This document shows positions 45,446-53,713 of a stretch of DNA of 64,000 nt, in pieces; within the stretch, counting starts at the first letter, position 1, and every line of letters starts with the position of its first letter. The position numbers and the translations under genes were made by a program. Under the pieces are notes generated by a model. It searched no databases, was not told the DNA's origin, and saw only the letters and a program-made list of their open reading frames with translations. Source of the stretch: Pollutimonas sp. M17 (GTDB lineage: Bacteria > Pseudomonadota > Gammaproteobacteria > Burkholderiales > Burkholderiaceae_B); contig NZ_CP107548.1 in the NCBI RefSeq assembly GCF_025836975.1, positions 372,001 through 436,000 on the forward strand. Direction: 5' to 3'.

Positions 45446-46143
45446 TAGAAGTCGAAGGCATACGCGCCGGATACGGTTCGATCAATATCCTTTGGGATGT
45501 GTCGGTGTCGATACGGCCCGGCGAGCTCACCACCATCATCGGTCCCAATGGCGCCGGCAAAACCACCTTGCTGCGCGCCATCATGGGACTGGTGCCTCTG
45601 GCTCAGGGCTCGGTGCGGCTGGACGGCCAGGCGCTGGATGGCACGCCCACATGGAAAATGCCCGACCTGGGCGTGGTCATGATTCCGGAGGGCCGCATGA
45701 TCTTCAAGGACATGACCATAGAAGAGAATCTGATGCTCGGCGCCTTCACGAAAAAGCATCGCGCCGGCTCGCGCCGCCAATGCGAGAAGGCTTACGAGAT
45801 GTTCCCGCGATTGCGCGAGCGGCGCAACCAGCCCGCCGGCACGCTCTCGGGCGGCGAGGCGCAGATGCTGGCCATGGGGCGCGGCCTCATGGCCGATCCG
45901 CGCGTGCTGATCATCGATGAACCGTCGCTGGGCCTGGCGCCCGTCATCGTGAATGAATTGTTCCAGACGCTGTCCAGGCTGAAGGAAGAGGGAAGGACCA
46001 TCATCCTGGTGGAGCAAAGCACGCACAGGGCGGTCGGCGTGGCCGACCATGTCTATCTGCTGCAAAGCGGCAAGGTCGTGTTGTCCGGACGCGCGGCCGA
46101 CATCGATATGGAACGCCTGCACGAGTTGTATTTCGCGCATTGA
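45442..46143 (+). CDS. livF: Liv-type ABC transporter ATP-binding protein (LivF)
   Basis: A 233-residue LivF ATPase with Walker A GPNGAGKTTLLRA, a normal signature LSGGEAQMLAMGRGL and Walker B VLIIDEPSLGLAP. It pairs with LivG as the ATPase heterodimer. It is the last gene of the IclR-headed run; the convergent LysR gene ends 17 bp away, and no terminator hairpin is evident in that gap. Confidence 0.9.
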   Translation: MIEVEGIRAGYGSINILWDVSVSIRPGELTTIIGPNGAGKTTLLRAIMGLVPLAQGSVRLDGQALDGTPTWKMPDLGVVMIPEGRMIFKDMTIEENLMLGAFTKKHRAGSRRQCEKAYEMFPRLRERRNQPAGTLSGGEAQMLAMGRGLMADPRVLIIDEPSLGLAPVIVNELFQTLSRLKEEGRTIILVEQSTHRAVGVADHVYLLQSGKVVLSGRAADIDMERLHELYFAH

Positions 46144-46160
46144 TCCGCCCGCCAGGGGGA

Positions 46161-47060
46161 TCAATGCATATGATCCGCAATGTTCAGGCCGCGGATGATG
46201 TCGGCGGTGGCGAGGGCCAGCTTGGAACTCGAGCCGTCGGTGGGCAAGGCCAGCGTCAGGTTGTTCCGTATCGTCGGCTCGACGATCTGGGAACATGCCA
46301 GGTCGTCATGCCCCGCGTGATCGGTAATGGCCGAGCGCGGAATGACGGTGAATACGTTTCCGCGGGCGGTGGTCTCCAGTATGGAATGCACCACGTCCAC
46401 CTCGACCACCACATTCAGTTCCACGTTCAGGTCGCGGCAGGTGTTGTCGACCAGCGCCCGTATGGTGTTGGGCGCGCTGGGCAGGACGAGCGGATAGCGG
46501 GCCAGGTCCGCCACCTTTACCTTCCGGGGCGGGGCGGGCCGAAGGCCGCGGGGGTAGGCCAGGACGAGCTCTTCACGATAGATGGTCTCGCAGACCATGA
46601 GCACGGACGGAGGCGGTTCGTACAGCAGCGCCAGATCGACCCTGTCCTTGATCAGCCATTCGCGCATTTCCGTGCTCAGCCCTTCCGCGATGGTAATGGA
46701 CGAGTCGGGGAACAGCAGGCGGAACTGCTGGACGATATGAGGCGTCAGCCGGCGGGCGATTCTCGGCGGCATCCCCAGCCTTACCTTGCCCTGTACCGAT
46801 GAACGGAAGGCCAGCAGGTCCTGCCTGGCATGAATGGCCAGTGCATGGATGGCTTTGGCATGGTTCAGGAATCGCAAGCCGGCCTCTGTCGGCTCCACGC
46901 CCCGGCCGGTGCGCCGCAATAAATGCTGCTGCAACTCGGCCTCCAGCAGCTGGATCTGCCGGCTGATGGACGGCTGGGCGACGTCCAGGATCTCCACCGC
47001 CCGCGAAAAGCTGCGCTGCTCGCACACGACGATGAAGTAGTGGATCTGCTTGAGATTCAT
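46161..47060 (-). CDS. LysR-family transcriptional regulator
   Basis: A 299-residue LysR protein: N-terminal helix-turn-helix MNLKQIHYFIVVCEQRSFS, VAQPSISRQIQLLEAEL, and a periplasmic-binding-like effector domain with GKVRLGMPPRIARRL and VFTVIPRSAI. It resembles the CatR/NAC-like branch. It is divergent from the six-gene catabolic run at 47144 with an 83-bp gap containing a strong palindrome, so it probably activates that operon in response to a pathway compound. Confidence 0.92.
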   Translation of the reverse strand: MNLKQIHYFIVVCEQRSFSRAVEILDVAQPSISRQIQLLEAELQQHLLRRTGRGVEPTEAGLRFLNHAKAIHALAIHARQDLLAFRSSVQGKVRLGMPPRIARRLTPHIVQQFRLLFPDSSITIAEGLSTEMREWLIKDRVDLALLYEPPPSVLMVCETIYREELVLAYPRGLRPAPPRKVKVADLARYPLVLPSAPNTIRALVDNTCRDLNVELNVVVEVDVVHSILETTARGNVFTVIPRSAITDHAGHDDLACSQIVEPTIRNNLTLALPTDGSSSKLALATADIIRGLNIADHMH

Positions 47061-47068
47061 ATCGGCAT

Positions 47069-47089
47069 GATATAGGATTTTTCTATATC
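47069..47089. promoter_or_regulatory. LysR-type operator palindrome
   Basis: GATATAG (47069-47075) and CTATATC (47083-47089) form a perfect 7-bp inverted repeat with a 7-nt T-rich spacer, matching the T-N11-A layout of LysR sites. It lies 9 bp from the regulator start and 55 bp from the first catabolic gene. Confidence 0.75.
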
Positions 47090-47143
47090 TGAAGTCAGCT
47101 TAGTGTTCTTGTTCCCGCCGAGGCCGCGGGGCATGATGCGCTG

Positions 47144-48043
47144 ATGACACAAGAAATCCCCGTATCGGCGGATTGCCCGCCGCCCATGCCGCTGGAGCGC
47201 GTAGCGCAGCCGGCCAGCCGGCTGCCTGCCCACGCCTGCGATGCGCATACCCATATCTTCGGCCCTGCGTCGGTCTTTCCGTATGCGGCGGACCGGACGT
47301 ATACACCGCCGGATGCCTCGTTCCAGGACTTGCGTGCCTTGCATCGCAAGCTGGGCATCTCGCGCGGCGTGATCGTCCAGCCGGGCTGCCATGGCTACGA
47401 CATGTCGGCGGTGCTGGACGCCCTTGAAAAGGGGGACGGCCGGTACCGGGCCGTGGCGCTGTTGCCGCCCACAGCGACGGCTGCCGACGTCAGGCGGCTG
47501 GATGCGGCCGGCGTGCGCGGTGTGCGCTTCAACTTCGTGGCCCACCTTGAAAGTGCGGCCTGGAGCGAAGTGCGGGACATGGCTCGGCTGATCGCCCCAT
47601 TCGGCTGGCACATCTGCATACATAGCGACCGGCAGTCCTTGCCGGAACTGCTTCCCCTGCTGAAGCGTCTGGAAGTTCCCTTTGTGTTGGATCACATGGG
47701 CCGAGTGGCCGCCGCCGATGGCGTGGACAGCGGCGCCTTTCGCGAACTGCTGGCCTTGCGCGGCCGCGGCGGAGCCTGGATAAAGATTTCGGGCATAGAC
47801 CGCATTTCCTCGTCGGGCAGACGGCCCTACAGCGACGGCCGGCCCTTCGTGAAGGCGCTGGTCGAATCCATGGCCGACCAGCTTTTATGGGGCAGCGACT
47901 GGCCCCATCCGAACGTGCGCGGCGACATGCCGGACGATGGCGAACTGGTGGATATCTTCACAGAGATATGCTCCGGCCGCGCCGAGCAGGAAAGAATACT
48001 GGTGTCGAACCCGCAAGCCCTTTACAGGTTCGGCGATGCATGA
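47144..48043 (+). CDS. Amidohydrolase 2 family protein, PDC-lactonase-like
   Basis: A 299-residue TIM-barrel metal hydrolase. Metal-site motifs are DAHTHIFGP near residue 33 and WGSDWPHPNVRG near the C-terminus, with VRFNFV and VLDHMGR between. The layout resembles 2-pyrone-4,6-dicarboxylate lactonase (LigI) and sulfomuconolactone hydrolase, which open lactone rings, but the substrate here is not known. It is the first gene of the operon controlled by the LysR protein. Confidence 0.85.
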   Translation: MTQEIPVSADCPPPMPLERVAQPASRLPAHACDAHTHIFGPASVFPYAADRTYTPPDASFQDLRALHRKLGISRGVIVQPGCHGYDMSAVLDALEKGDGRYRAVALLPPTATAADVRRLDAAGVRGVRFNFVAHLESAAWSEVRDMARLIAPFGWHICIHSDRQSLPELLPLLKRLEVPFVLDHMGRVAAADGVDSGAFRELLALRGRGGAWIKISGIDRISSSGRRPYSDGRPFVKALVESMADQLLWGSDWPHPNVRGDMPDDGELVDIFTEICSGRAEQERILVSNPQALYRFGDA

Positions 48044-48070
48044 GCCCGTGATTTTGAATGGCATTGGACT

Positions 48071-48670
48071 ATGAGCACTTTCTTATTGAAACTGGCCGGC
48101 CTGGCCTGGAGCCCCGAACAATTGCGCAGCCTGCTTGGTCCGGCCGCCCTGGGCATCGACGGGCTTGAGCTGGATGTCCTCCACGCCGTGGAGGGTAGGG
48201 AAACCTATGCCTACCTGACTATTCCGGGAGCCCTGGCCGCGACGGCGGCGGGCGCCATGCGGCGGGTTTTCGACACTGATCTGCCTGCGCATTGTTCCGC
48301 CGCGCAGGTCATTGAACTGAGTTGCACGCAGGACGTGGCGGGCCAGGCCGCGGGCCGGCCGGCGTCCTGGCACTACATCGTCGAAACCGATATTCAGCCG
48401 GGGGCCGAGCAGGATTTCAACGATTGGTATTCCACCGAGCATTTGCCCGGCCTGGCCGCCGTGCCCGGCACGGTTCGGGCCCGCCGCTACCTGGCCCGGC
48501 CCGCCGCGCCCAGGTATTACGCCGCCTACGATCTGGAAACCCTGGAGACCTTCGGATCGGAGCCCTGGCTTGCCGTGCGCGCCACTGACTGGAGCTCGCG
48601 CGTACGCCCCAGCTTCATGAATACGAAGCGGACCATGTTCAAGCGGGTGCCGCCGCAAAAGGAAGCCTGA
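48071..48670 (+). CDS. EthD/DUF4286-like dimeric alpha-beta-barrel protein
   Basis: A 199-residue protein. The C-terminal half has HYIVETDIQPGAEQDFNDWY, then STEHLPGLAAVPGTV and ARRYLA, resembling EthD/DUF4286 ferredoxin-like folds. The N-terminal half may be a degenerate copy of the same fold. Related small proteins occur in ring-degradation pathways as isomerases or helpers. No catalytic assignment is possible. The stop is 1 bp before the next ATG. Confidence 0.65.
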   Translation: MSTFLLKLAGLAWSPEQLRSLLGPAALGIDGLELDVLHAVEGRETYAYLTIPGALAATAAGAMRRVFDTDLPAHCSAAQVIELSCTQDVAGQAAGRPASWHYIVETDIQPGAEQDFNDWYSTEHLPGLAAVPGTVRARRYLARPAAPRYYAAYDLETLETFGSEPWLAVRATDWSSRVRPSFMNTKRTMFKRVPPQKEA

Positions 48671-48671
48671 C

Positions 48672-49226
48672 ATGCCCAAATTATTGCCGCCCGATCCCGC
48701 GCAGATGTCCGAGCATCAACGCCGCGTCCACGACACCATCATGTCCGGCCCGCGCGGGCGCGTACGCGGGCCGCTGGCCGTCTGGCTGCATCGCCCCGGG
48801 CTGGCCGAACATGCCCAGGCGCTGGGGCGGTATTGCCGCTACGACTCCAGTCTGGAGCCATTGCTGTCCGAGCTGGCCATCCTGACCATGGCGGCCCTGT
48901 GGCGCGCCGAGTTCGAGTGGTGGGCGCACTATCCGATCGCGATCCAGGCGGGCCTGGCGCCCGAGGCGGCGGAAGCCATACGCCGCGGAGTCCGCCCCGT
49001 CTTCGCCCGCGCGGATGAGGAAGTGGTTCACGAATTCGTCCACACCCTGGTCCAGACGCGGAGCGTGCCGGATGCCTTGTACCAGCGCGCGCTGGAGACG
49101 CTGGGCCGGGACAGGGTGGTCGATATGGTGGGCCTGGCGGGCTACTACACCCTGATCTCCATGACGCTGAACGTATTCGACATACAGCCGCCCGAGGGCG
49201 AACCCCGGCAATTCAATCAAGACTGA
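48672..49226 (+). CDS. Carboxymuconolactone decarboxylase-like protein
   Basis: A 184-residue all-alpha protein of the CMD/AhpD-like group. The diagnostic region is LSELAILTMAALWRAEFEWWAHYP, with Glu and His where CMD-fold proteins have functional residues, but there is no CxxC, so it is not a peroxidase-type AhpD. Together with the lactonase-type neighbours it may decarboxylate or isomerise a lactone. Substrate unknown. Confidence 0.75.
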   Translation: MPKLLPPDPAQMSEHQRRVHDTIMSGPRGRVRGPLAVWLHRPGLAEHAQALGRYCRYDSSLEPLLSELAILTMAALWRAEFEWWAHYPIAIQAGLAPEAAEAIRRGVRPVFARADEEVVHEFVHTLVQTRSVPDALYQRALETLGRDRVVDMVGLAGYYTLISMTLNVFDIQPPEGEPRQFNQD

Positions 49227-49243
49227 TCTGACAGGAGCACTCC

Positions 49244-50044
49244 ATGGCTGGACGTTTACAAGGCAAGGTCGCCATCGTGACAGGCGCGGGCAGTGTTGGC
49301 CCGGGGTGGGGCAATGGCCGGGCCATCGCCTTCCGTTTCGCCCAGGAGGGCGCTCAGGTGTTCGCGGTGGATATGAACGCGGAGGCGCTGGTGGAGACCG
49401 TCAGCAAGGTGGAAGAGGCGGGCGGCCGGATTGCCACCTGGCAGGCCGACGTCACATCCGGCGACGCGGTGCGCGAGATGGTACGCGCCTGTGTCCAGGC
49501 CCATGGCCGGATCGACATCCTGGTCAACAACGTGGGCGGGTCGAAACGCGGCGGCCCTGTCGAACTGGACGAGGCGAGCTGGAACCAGCAGTTGGACTTC
49601 AACCTTAAAAGCGTATTCCTGGGTTGCAAGCATGTGCTGCCCGTCATGGAGAGCCAGGGCGGCGGGGCCATCGTCAACGTTTCATCGACGTCCGGCATAC
49701 GCTGGACGGGCGCCGCGCAAGTGGGCTATGCCAGCGCCAAGGCCGGTGTCATCCAGTTCTCGCGCGTGGTGGCGGTCGAGTACGCGCCGAAGAGCATCCG
49801 TTGCAATACGGTCATTCCGGGCCAGATGCATACGCCCATGGTCGAGACGCGGCTGGCCGGGCAGCGTGCGGGCGGCGACGTGCAGCAGCTGCTGGCCCAG
49901 CGGCAGGCCCGCATTCCCTTGCCCTTCATGGGCGATGGCATCGACACGGCCAACGCGGCCTTGTTCCTTGCGTCCGACGAGGCGCGTTTCATTACCGGCA
50001 CTGAAATCCTGGTCGATGGAGGCATGAGTGTACGCTGCGGCTAA
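49244..50044 (+). CDS. Short-chain dehydrogenase/reductase
   Basis: A 266-residue classical SDR. The cofactor motif near the N-terminus is TGAGSVGPGWGNGRAIA, an extended form of TGxxxGxG, then NNVGG, the catalytic Ser in VNVSSTSG and YASAK (Tyr and Lys). Asp in FAVDMN suggests NAD rather than NADP. It probably oxidises a hydroxyl group to yield a lactone or ketone in this pathway. It overlaps the next gene by 17 bp. Confidence 0.9.
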   Translation: MAGRLQGKVAIVTGAGSVGPGWGNGRAIAFRFAQEGAQVFAVDMNAEALVETVSKVEEAGGRIATWQADVTSGDAVREMVRACVQAHGRIDILVNNVGGSKRGGPVELDEASWNQQLDFNLKSVFLGCKHVLPVMESQGGGAIVNVSSTSGIRWTGAAQVGYASAKAGVIQFSRVVAVEYAPKSIRCNTVIPGQMHTPMVETRLAGQRAGGDVQQLLAQRQARIPLPFMGDGIDTANAALFLASDEARFITGTEILVDGGMSVRCG

Positions 50045-50975
50045 TCTTTCCTCGCGCTATCCGGATCCCGCCATTATTGCGCTGGACCCGCGCTTTCATG
50101 AGCTGGTCCTGCCATTGGCCGTCATCGAGAAGCTGGGCACGGGAGCGCGCTGGGCCGAAGGGCCGGTCTGGTTCGGCGACGGGCGCTACCTGCTGTTCAG
50201 CGATGTGCCCAACGACCGCATCCTGCGCTGGGACGAGATCACCGGCCAGACGCAGGTATACCGGGGGCCGTCGAATAATGCCAATGGCAACACCCGGGAT
50301 CGGCAAGGGCGGCTGATTACCTGCGAACACCTGGGCCGGCGCCTGACACGGACCGAGCACGATGGAAGCATTACCGTGCTGGCCGACCGCTACCGGGGCA
50401 AGCGTTTGAATTCGCCCAACGACGTGGTGGTCAGGTCGGACGGGTCCGTCTGGTTCACCGATCCGCCATTTGGGATCGTGGGCTACTACCAGGGCGAAAA
50501 GGCGGAGCAGGAATTGCCCGCTCATGTCTATCGCCTGGATCCCGATAGCGGGGAGCTGGCCGTCGTGGCGGACTCCGTCAACGGTCCGAACGGCCTGGCA
50601 TTCTCGCCCGACGAAAGCAGGCTGTATGTGGTGGAGTCGCGGGCGCGGCCGCGCAATATCCTGGCCTTCGATGTGTCTGCCGATGGGAAATCCCTCCGAG
50701 GGCAGCGCGTCCTGTTCGACGCGGGAGAGGGCACGCCGGATGGCTTCCGGGTGGATGTCCACGGGAACTTATGGTGCGGCTGGGGCATGGGCACGCCCGA
50801 GCTGGATGGGGTGCGTGTTTTTTCGCCCGAAGGAGAGTTGCTGGGAAGAATCGCGCTGCCTGAGCGCTGCGCGAACGTGTGTTTCGGTGGCAAGCACCGG
50901 AATCGTCTGTTCATGGCGTCGTGTACGTCAATTTACTCGCTGTACGTCAACACGCAAGGAATTGCGGGAGGCTGA
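50028..50975 (+). CDS. SMP-30/gluconolactonase-family lactonase
   Basis: A 315-residue beta-propeller of the SMP-30/gluconolactonase/LRE family, with the metal-binding Glu in WAEGPVWFGDGRYL, RLNSPNDVVVRSDGSVWFTD, NGPNGLAFSPDESRLYV and DGFRVDVHGNLWCG. It starts with a GTG inside the SDR gene (17-bp overlap). It likely hydrolyses a lactone made by the SDR. There is no signal peptide, so it is cytoplasmic. Confidence 0.88.
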   Translation: MYAAANLSSRYPDPAIIALDPRFHELVLPLAVIEKLGTGARWAEGPVWFGDGRYLLFSDVPNDRILRWDEITGQTQVYRGPSNNANGNTRDRQGRLITCEHLGRRLTRTEHDGSITVLADRYRGKRLNSPNDVVVRSDGSVWFTDPPFGIVGYYQGEKAEQELPAHVYRLDPDSGELAVVADSVNGPNGLAFSPDESRLYVVESRARPRNILAFDVSADGKSLRGQRVLFDAGEGTPDGFRVDVHGNLWCGWGMGTPELDGVRVFSPEGELLGRIALPERCANVCFGGKHRNRLFMASCTSIYSLYVNTQGIAGG

Positions 50976-50993
50976 GGCCTGAAGGAGATATCC

Positions 50994-51968
50994 ATGTCCA
51001 TATTAAAAAATGATCTATTCAAACAACTGGCTTTGGCGTTCGTGCTCAGCGTGGCTGGCGCCGGCGCTTCGGCCAGTACGCCCACGACGGTCGTGGTGGC
51101 CTTTCCGGCAGGCGGGCCCGCCGACACGCTGGCCCGGGTGATCGCGGCCGAGCTGGAAACGACGCTCAAGTCCACCGTGGTGGTCGAGAACAAGCCCGGC
51201 GGCAACGGCGCCATCGCCGCCAGCTATGTCGGACGCGCCGCGCCCGACGGGCATACCCTGTTCCTGAGTTCGGCCGGCGCCATCGCCATCAACCCGCCGC
51301 TTTATCCCAAGCTGGTCTACAACCCAAAGAAAGAGCTGCAGCCGGTGACCATGCTGGTTTCGACACCCGAAGTCCTGGTGGTGCCTGCGTCGGGCGACAT
51401 CAAGTCGCTGGGCGAATTCCTGGAAGCCGCCAGGAGCAAGCCCGGCAGCGTGACCCTGTCTTCCTCCGGCATCGGCAGCATGCCGCACATGGCGATCTCC
51501 CTGCTCAAGATCGCCACCAAGGCGGATATCCTGCATGTGCCCTACAAAGGCGCGGCCCCGGCCATCAAGGATACGGTCGGCGGCCAGGTGGGAGGCTTCT
51601 TCGGCGACATCTCGGGCCTGATGGCCTTCATCAAGGACAAGCGCGTGCGTCCGATTGCGATCGCGGCGGCGAAGCGTTCGGCCGTCCTGCCCGACGTTCC
51701 CACTTTCGACGAACTGGGCATCAAGAATGTACACGCCAACAACTGGTACGGCATGTTCGCGCCCAAGAACACACCGGTGGAGACCATCGATAAGCTGAAC
51801 CAGGCCTTGCGGGCGGCCCTGGGCAGCGACGCCGTGCAGAAGTACGTGCAGGCGAGCGGACTGGAAGCCTCTCCCACATCGCCGCAGGAGTTCGAAAACC
51901 TGATCGACGAAGACACCCGGAAATGGGGCGGCGTCATCAAGGCGGAAGGGATAACCGTCAACGAATAA
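50994..51968 (+). CDS. Bug/TctC-family periplasmic solute receptor
   Basis: A 324-residue Bug receptor: signal peptide ending near GASAS, then VVVAFPAGGPADTLARVIA, ENKPGGNGAIAASYV and VPYKGAAPAIKD, all family hallmarks. These proteins deliver carboxylates to TctAB transporters; no TctA or TctB gene is adjacent, so it may share a distant one. It is last in the LysR-linked operon and presumably binds the pathway substrate. Confidence 0.93.
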   Translation: MSILKNDLFKQLALAFVLSVAGAGASASTPTTVVVAFPAGGPADTLARVIAAELETTLKSTVVVENKPGGNGAIAASYVGRAAPDGHTLFLSSAGAIAINPPLYPKLVYNPKKELQPVTMLVSTPEVLVVPASGDIKSLGEFLEAARSKPGSVTLSSSGIGSMPHMAISLLKIATKADILHVPYKGAAPAIKDTVGGQVGGFFGDISGLMAFIKDKRVRPIAIAAAKRSAVLPDVPTFDELGIKNVHANNWYGMFAPKNTPVETIDKLNQALRAALGSDAVQKYVQASGLEASPTSPQEFENLIDEDTRKWGGVIKAEGITVNE

Positions 51969-51989
51969 GCCCTGCGCCGATTCAGCAAG

Positions 51990-52017
51990 GCGCGCGAGGC
52001 ACGGCCGCCTCGCGCGC
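51990..52017. terminator. Bidirectional hairpin between convergent operons
   Basis: A 10-bp perfect stem GCGCGCGAGG (51990-51999) / CCTCGCGCGC (52008-52017) is followed by TTT on the plus strand and lies between two convergent stops. Confidence 0.75.
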
Positions 52018-52019
52018 TT

Positions 52020-53705
52020 TCAGTTTCCGCCCTGCATGCTCTTGAATTGCCTGCCCGCCAGCATGGCCAGCAGCACCAGCCCGGTCGAGATGACGATCAT
52101 GATGATGCCCAGGGCGGAAAGCTTTCCCCACAGGCCATCGTCGGCGAAGCTCAGTATCTGCACCGCCAGCACTTCGCTGCCGGGCCGGGAGAGCACCACG
52201 GAAACGGTCAGCTCGCGCACGAACATGGTCGCCATCAGTATCCAGGCCGACACCACGCCGGGGATGAGCAGCGGCACGATGATCCGGCGCATGGTGGTCA
52301 GGTTGGAGGCTCCGCAAACCAGCGACGACTCTTCAAGATGGGCATGCACCTGCACGAAAGCGCTGGCCAGCGGCCGTATTCCGTAGGGCAGATAAGCCGC
52401 GATATAGGCCAGCAGCAAGGCGGTCAGCGTGGCATACAGCGGCGTCTGCACGAAGAACCACATGAAGCCTATGCCGATGACGATGCCGGGAAATGAAAAC
52501 GACAGGAAGCTCAGCGACTCCAGCAGGCCGGACGCGCGGGTCCGTATCTTTACGATGACGTAGGCGACGAAGGCCGACAGCAGGACGCCCAGGCTTGCAC
52601 CGGCCACAGCCAGGAAGAGGCTGTTCTTCAGGGCCAGCAAGGACAAGGGGTCTTCGATGACTTCGATCCAGTGCCTGAAGCTCATCAGCGAAAAGGCGCG
52701 GACGCTGGGAACCATGGAGTAGGGCACCAGAGAGGTATACAGCAGAACCGCCACAGGCAGCACGACCATCAGGAAGGACAGCGCGCCGATGCCGATGAAC
52801 AGCGGGATCCGGGCGCGTTTCAGCTCGATGACCGTGGGACGGTAGCCGCGTCCCGATATGGTTACGAACTTGCCGCTTTCGGCGGTGAGCGCGCGGTACA
52901 GAACGATCAGCGCGATGGATGCGCTGAGTATGCTCATGCCCAGCGCGGCGGCCTTGCCGTAATCCGGGGTAAACCCCGTGGCGACCATCTGGTACAGATA
53001 GGTGGCCAATACGTCGACCTGGCCGGGCATGCCCAGCACGCGGGGCACGGCGTACGAAGCCAGGCTGCGCACGATGGCCAGGATGAAGGCGGCCAGGATG
53101 GCCGGCCGGAGAACCGGCAAGGTGACCCGCAGCAGGGTGCGCCAGGTGCCCGCCCCGAAGACCCGCGACGATTCTTCCAGCGCAACGTCGAAGGATGCCA
53201 TGGCCGGGGCGATGATCAGGTAGGCGATGGGCATGTTCAGCAAGCCTTCGACCAATACCATGCCCCACAGGGAATAGATGTTGAAGGGCGCCTCGTCCAG
53301 CCCGAAGGCATTCATCAGCAGCGTGTTGAGCAGCCCGTTGGACGGGTTCAGCAGCAGCGCCCAGCTGACCGAAAACAGCAGGTGGGGGATCATCATCGGG
53401 ACGATCGACAGCACGGTGAATGCCGACTTGAAGGGAATGTCGGTACGCGTGTTCAGATAGGCCAGCACAAGCGCCAGGCCGGTCGACAGCAATGACGAGC
53501 CAAGCACGAAGATGAGCGTGTTGACCGAGACTTCAAGCAGGAAGGGGTCGGTGTACGCGGCGGCGTATTTGCTGAGCGTGAACGTTCCGAAGGCCGTCAG
53601 GCCCTGCGAAAAGCTGCCCAGGAACAGCATCAGCACGGGGCAAAGCGTCAGGAATCCAACGATGGCGATCAGCGACCAGGTCAGTTTGGGGCGCGATTGA
53701 TTCAT
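52020..53705 (-). CDS. Fused-dimer ABC permease (Fe3+/FbpB type)
   Basis: A 561-residue permease made of two BPD_transp_1 domains (about 60-265 and 350-555), roughly twelve membrane helices. Each half has an EAA-like loop: ESSRVFGAGTWRTLLRVTLP and ESSLVCGASNLTTMRRIIVP. This fused form is usual for Fe3+, thiamine and aminoethylphosphonate importers. It starts 9 bp after the ATPase stop. Transported substrate unknown. Confidence 0.9.
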   Translation of the reverse strand: MNQSRPKLTWSLIAIVGFLTLCPVLMLFLGSFSQGLTAFGTFTLSKYAAAYTDPFLLEVSVNTLIFVLGSSLLSTGLALVLAYLNTRTDIPFKSAFTVLSIVPMMIPHLLFSVSWALLLNPSNGLLNTLLMNAFGLDEAPFNIYSLWGMVLVEGLLNMPIAYLIIAPAMASFDVALEESSRVFGAGTWRTLLRVTLPVLRPAILAAFILAIVRSLASYAVPRVLGMPGQVDVLATYLYQMVATGFTPDYGKAAALGMSILSASIALIVLYRALTAESGKFVTISGRGYRPTVIELKRARIPLFIGIGALSFLMVVLPVAVLLYTSLVPYSMVPSVRAFSLMSFRHWIEVIEDPLSLLALKNSLFLAVAGASLGVLLSAFVAYVIVKIRTRASGLLESLSFLSFSFPGIVIGIGFMWFFVQTPLYATLTALLLAYIAAYLPYGIRPLASAFVQVHAHLEESSLVCGASNLTTMRRIIVPLLIPGVVSAWILMATMFVRELTVSVVLSRPGSEVLAVQILSFADDGLWGKLSALGIIMIVISTGLVLLAMLAGRQFKSMQGGN

Positions 53706-53713
53706 GTTTCCGG

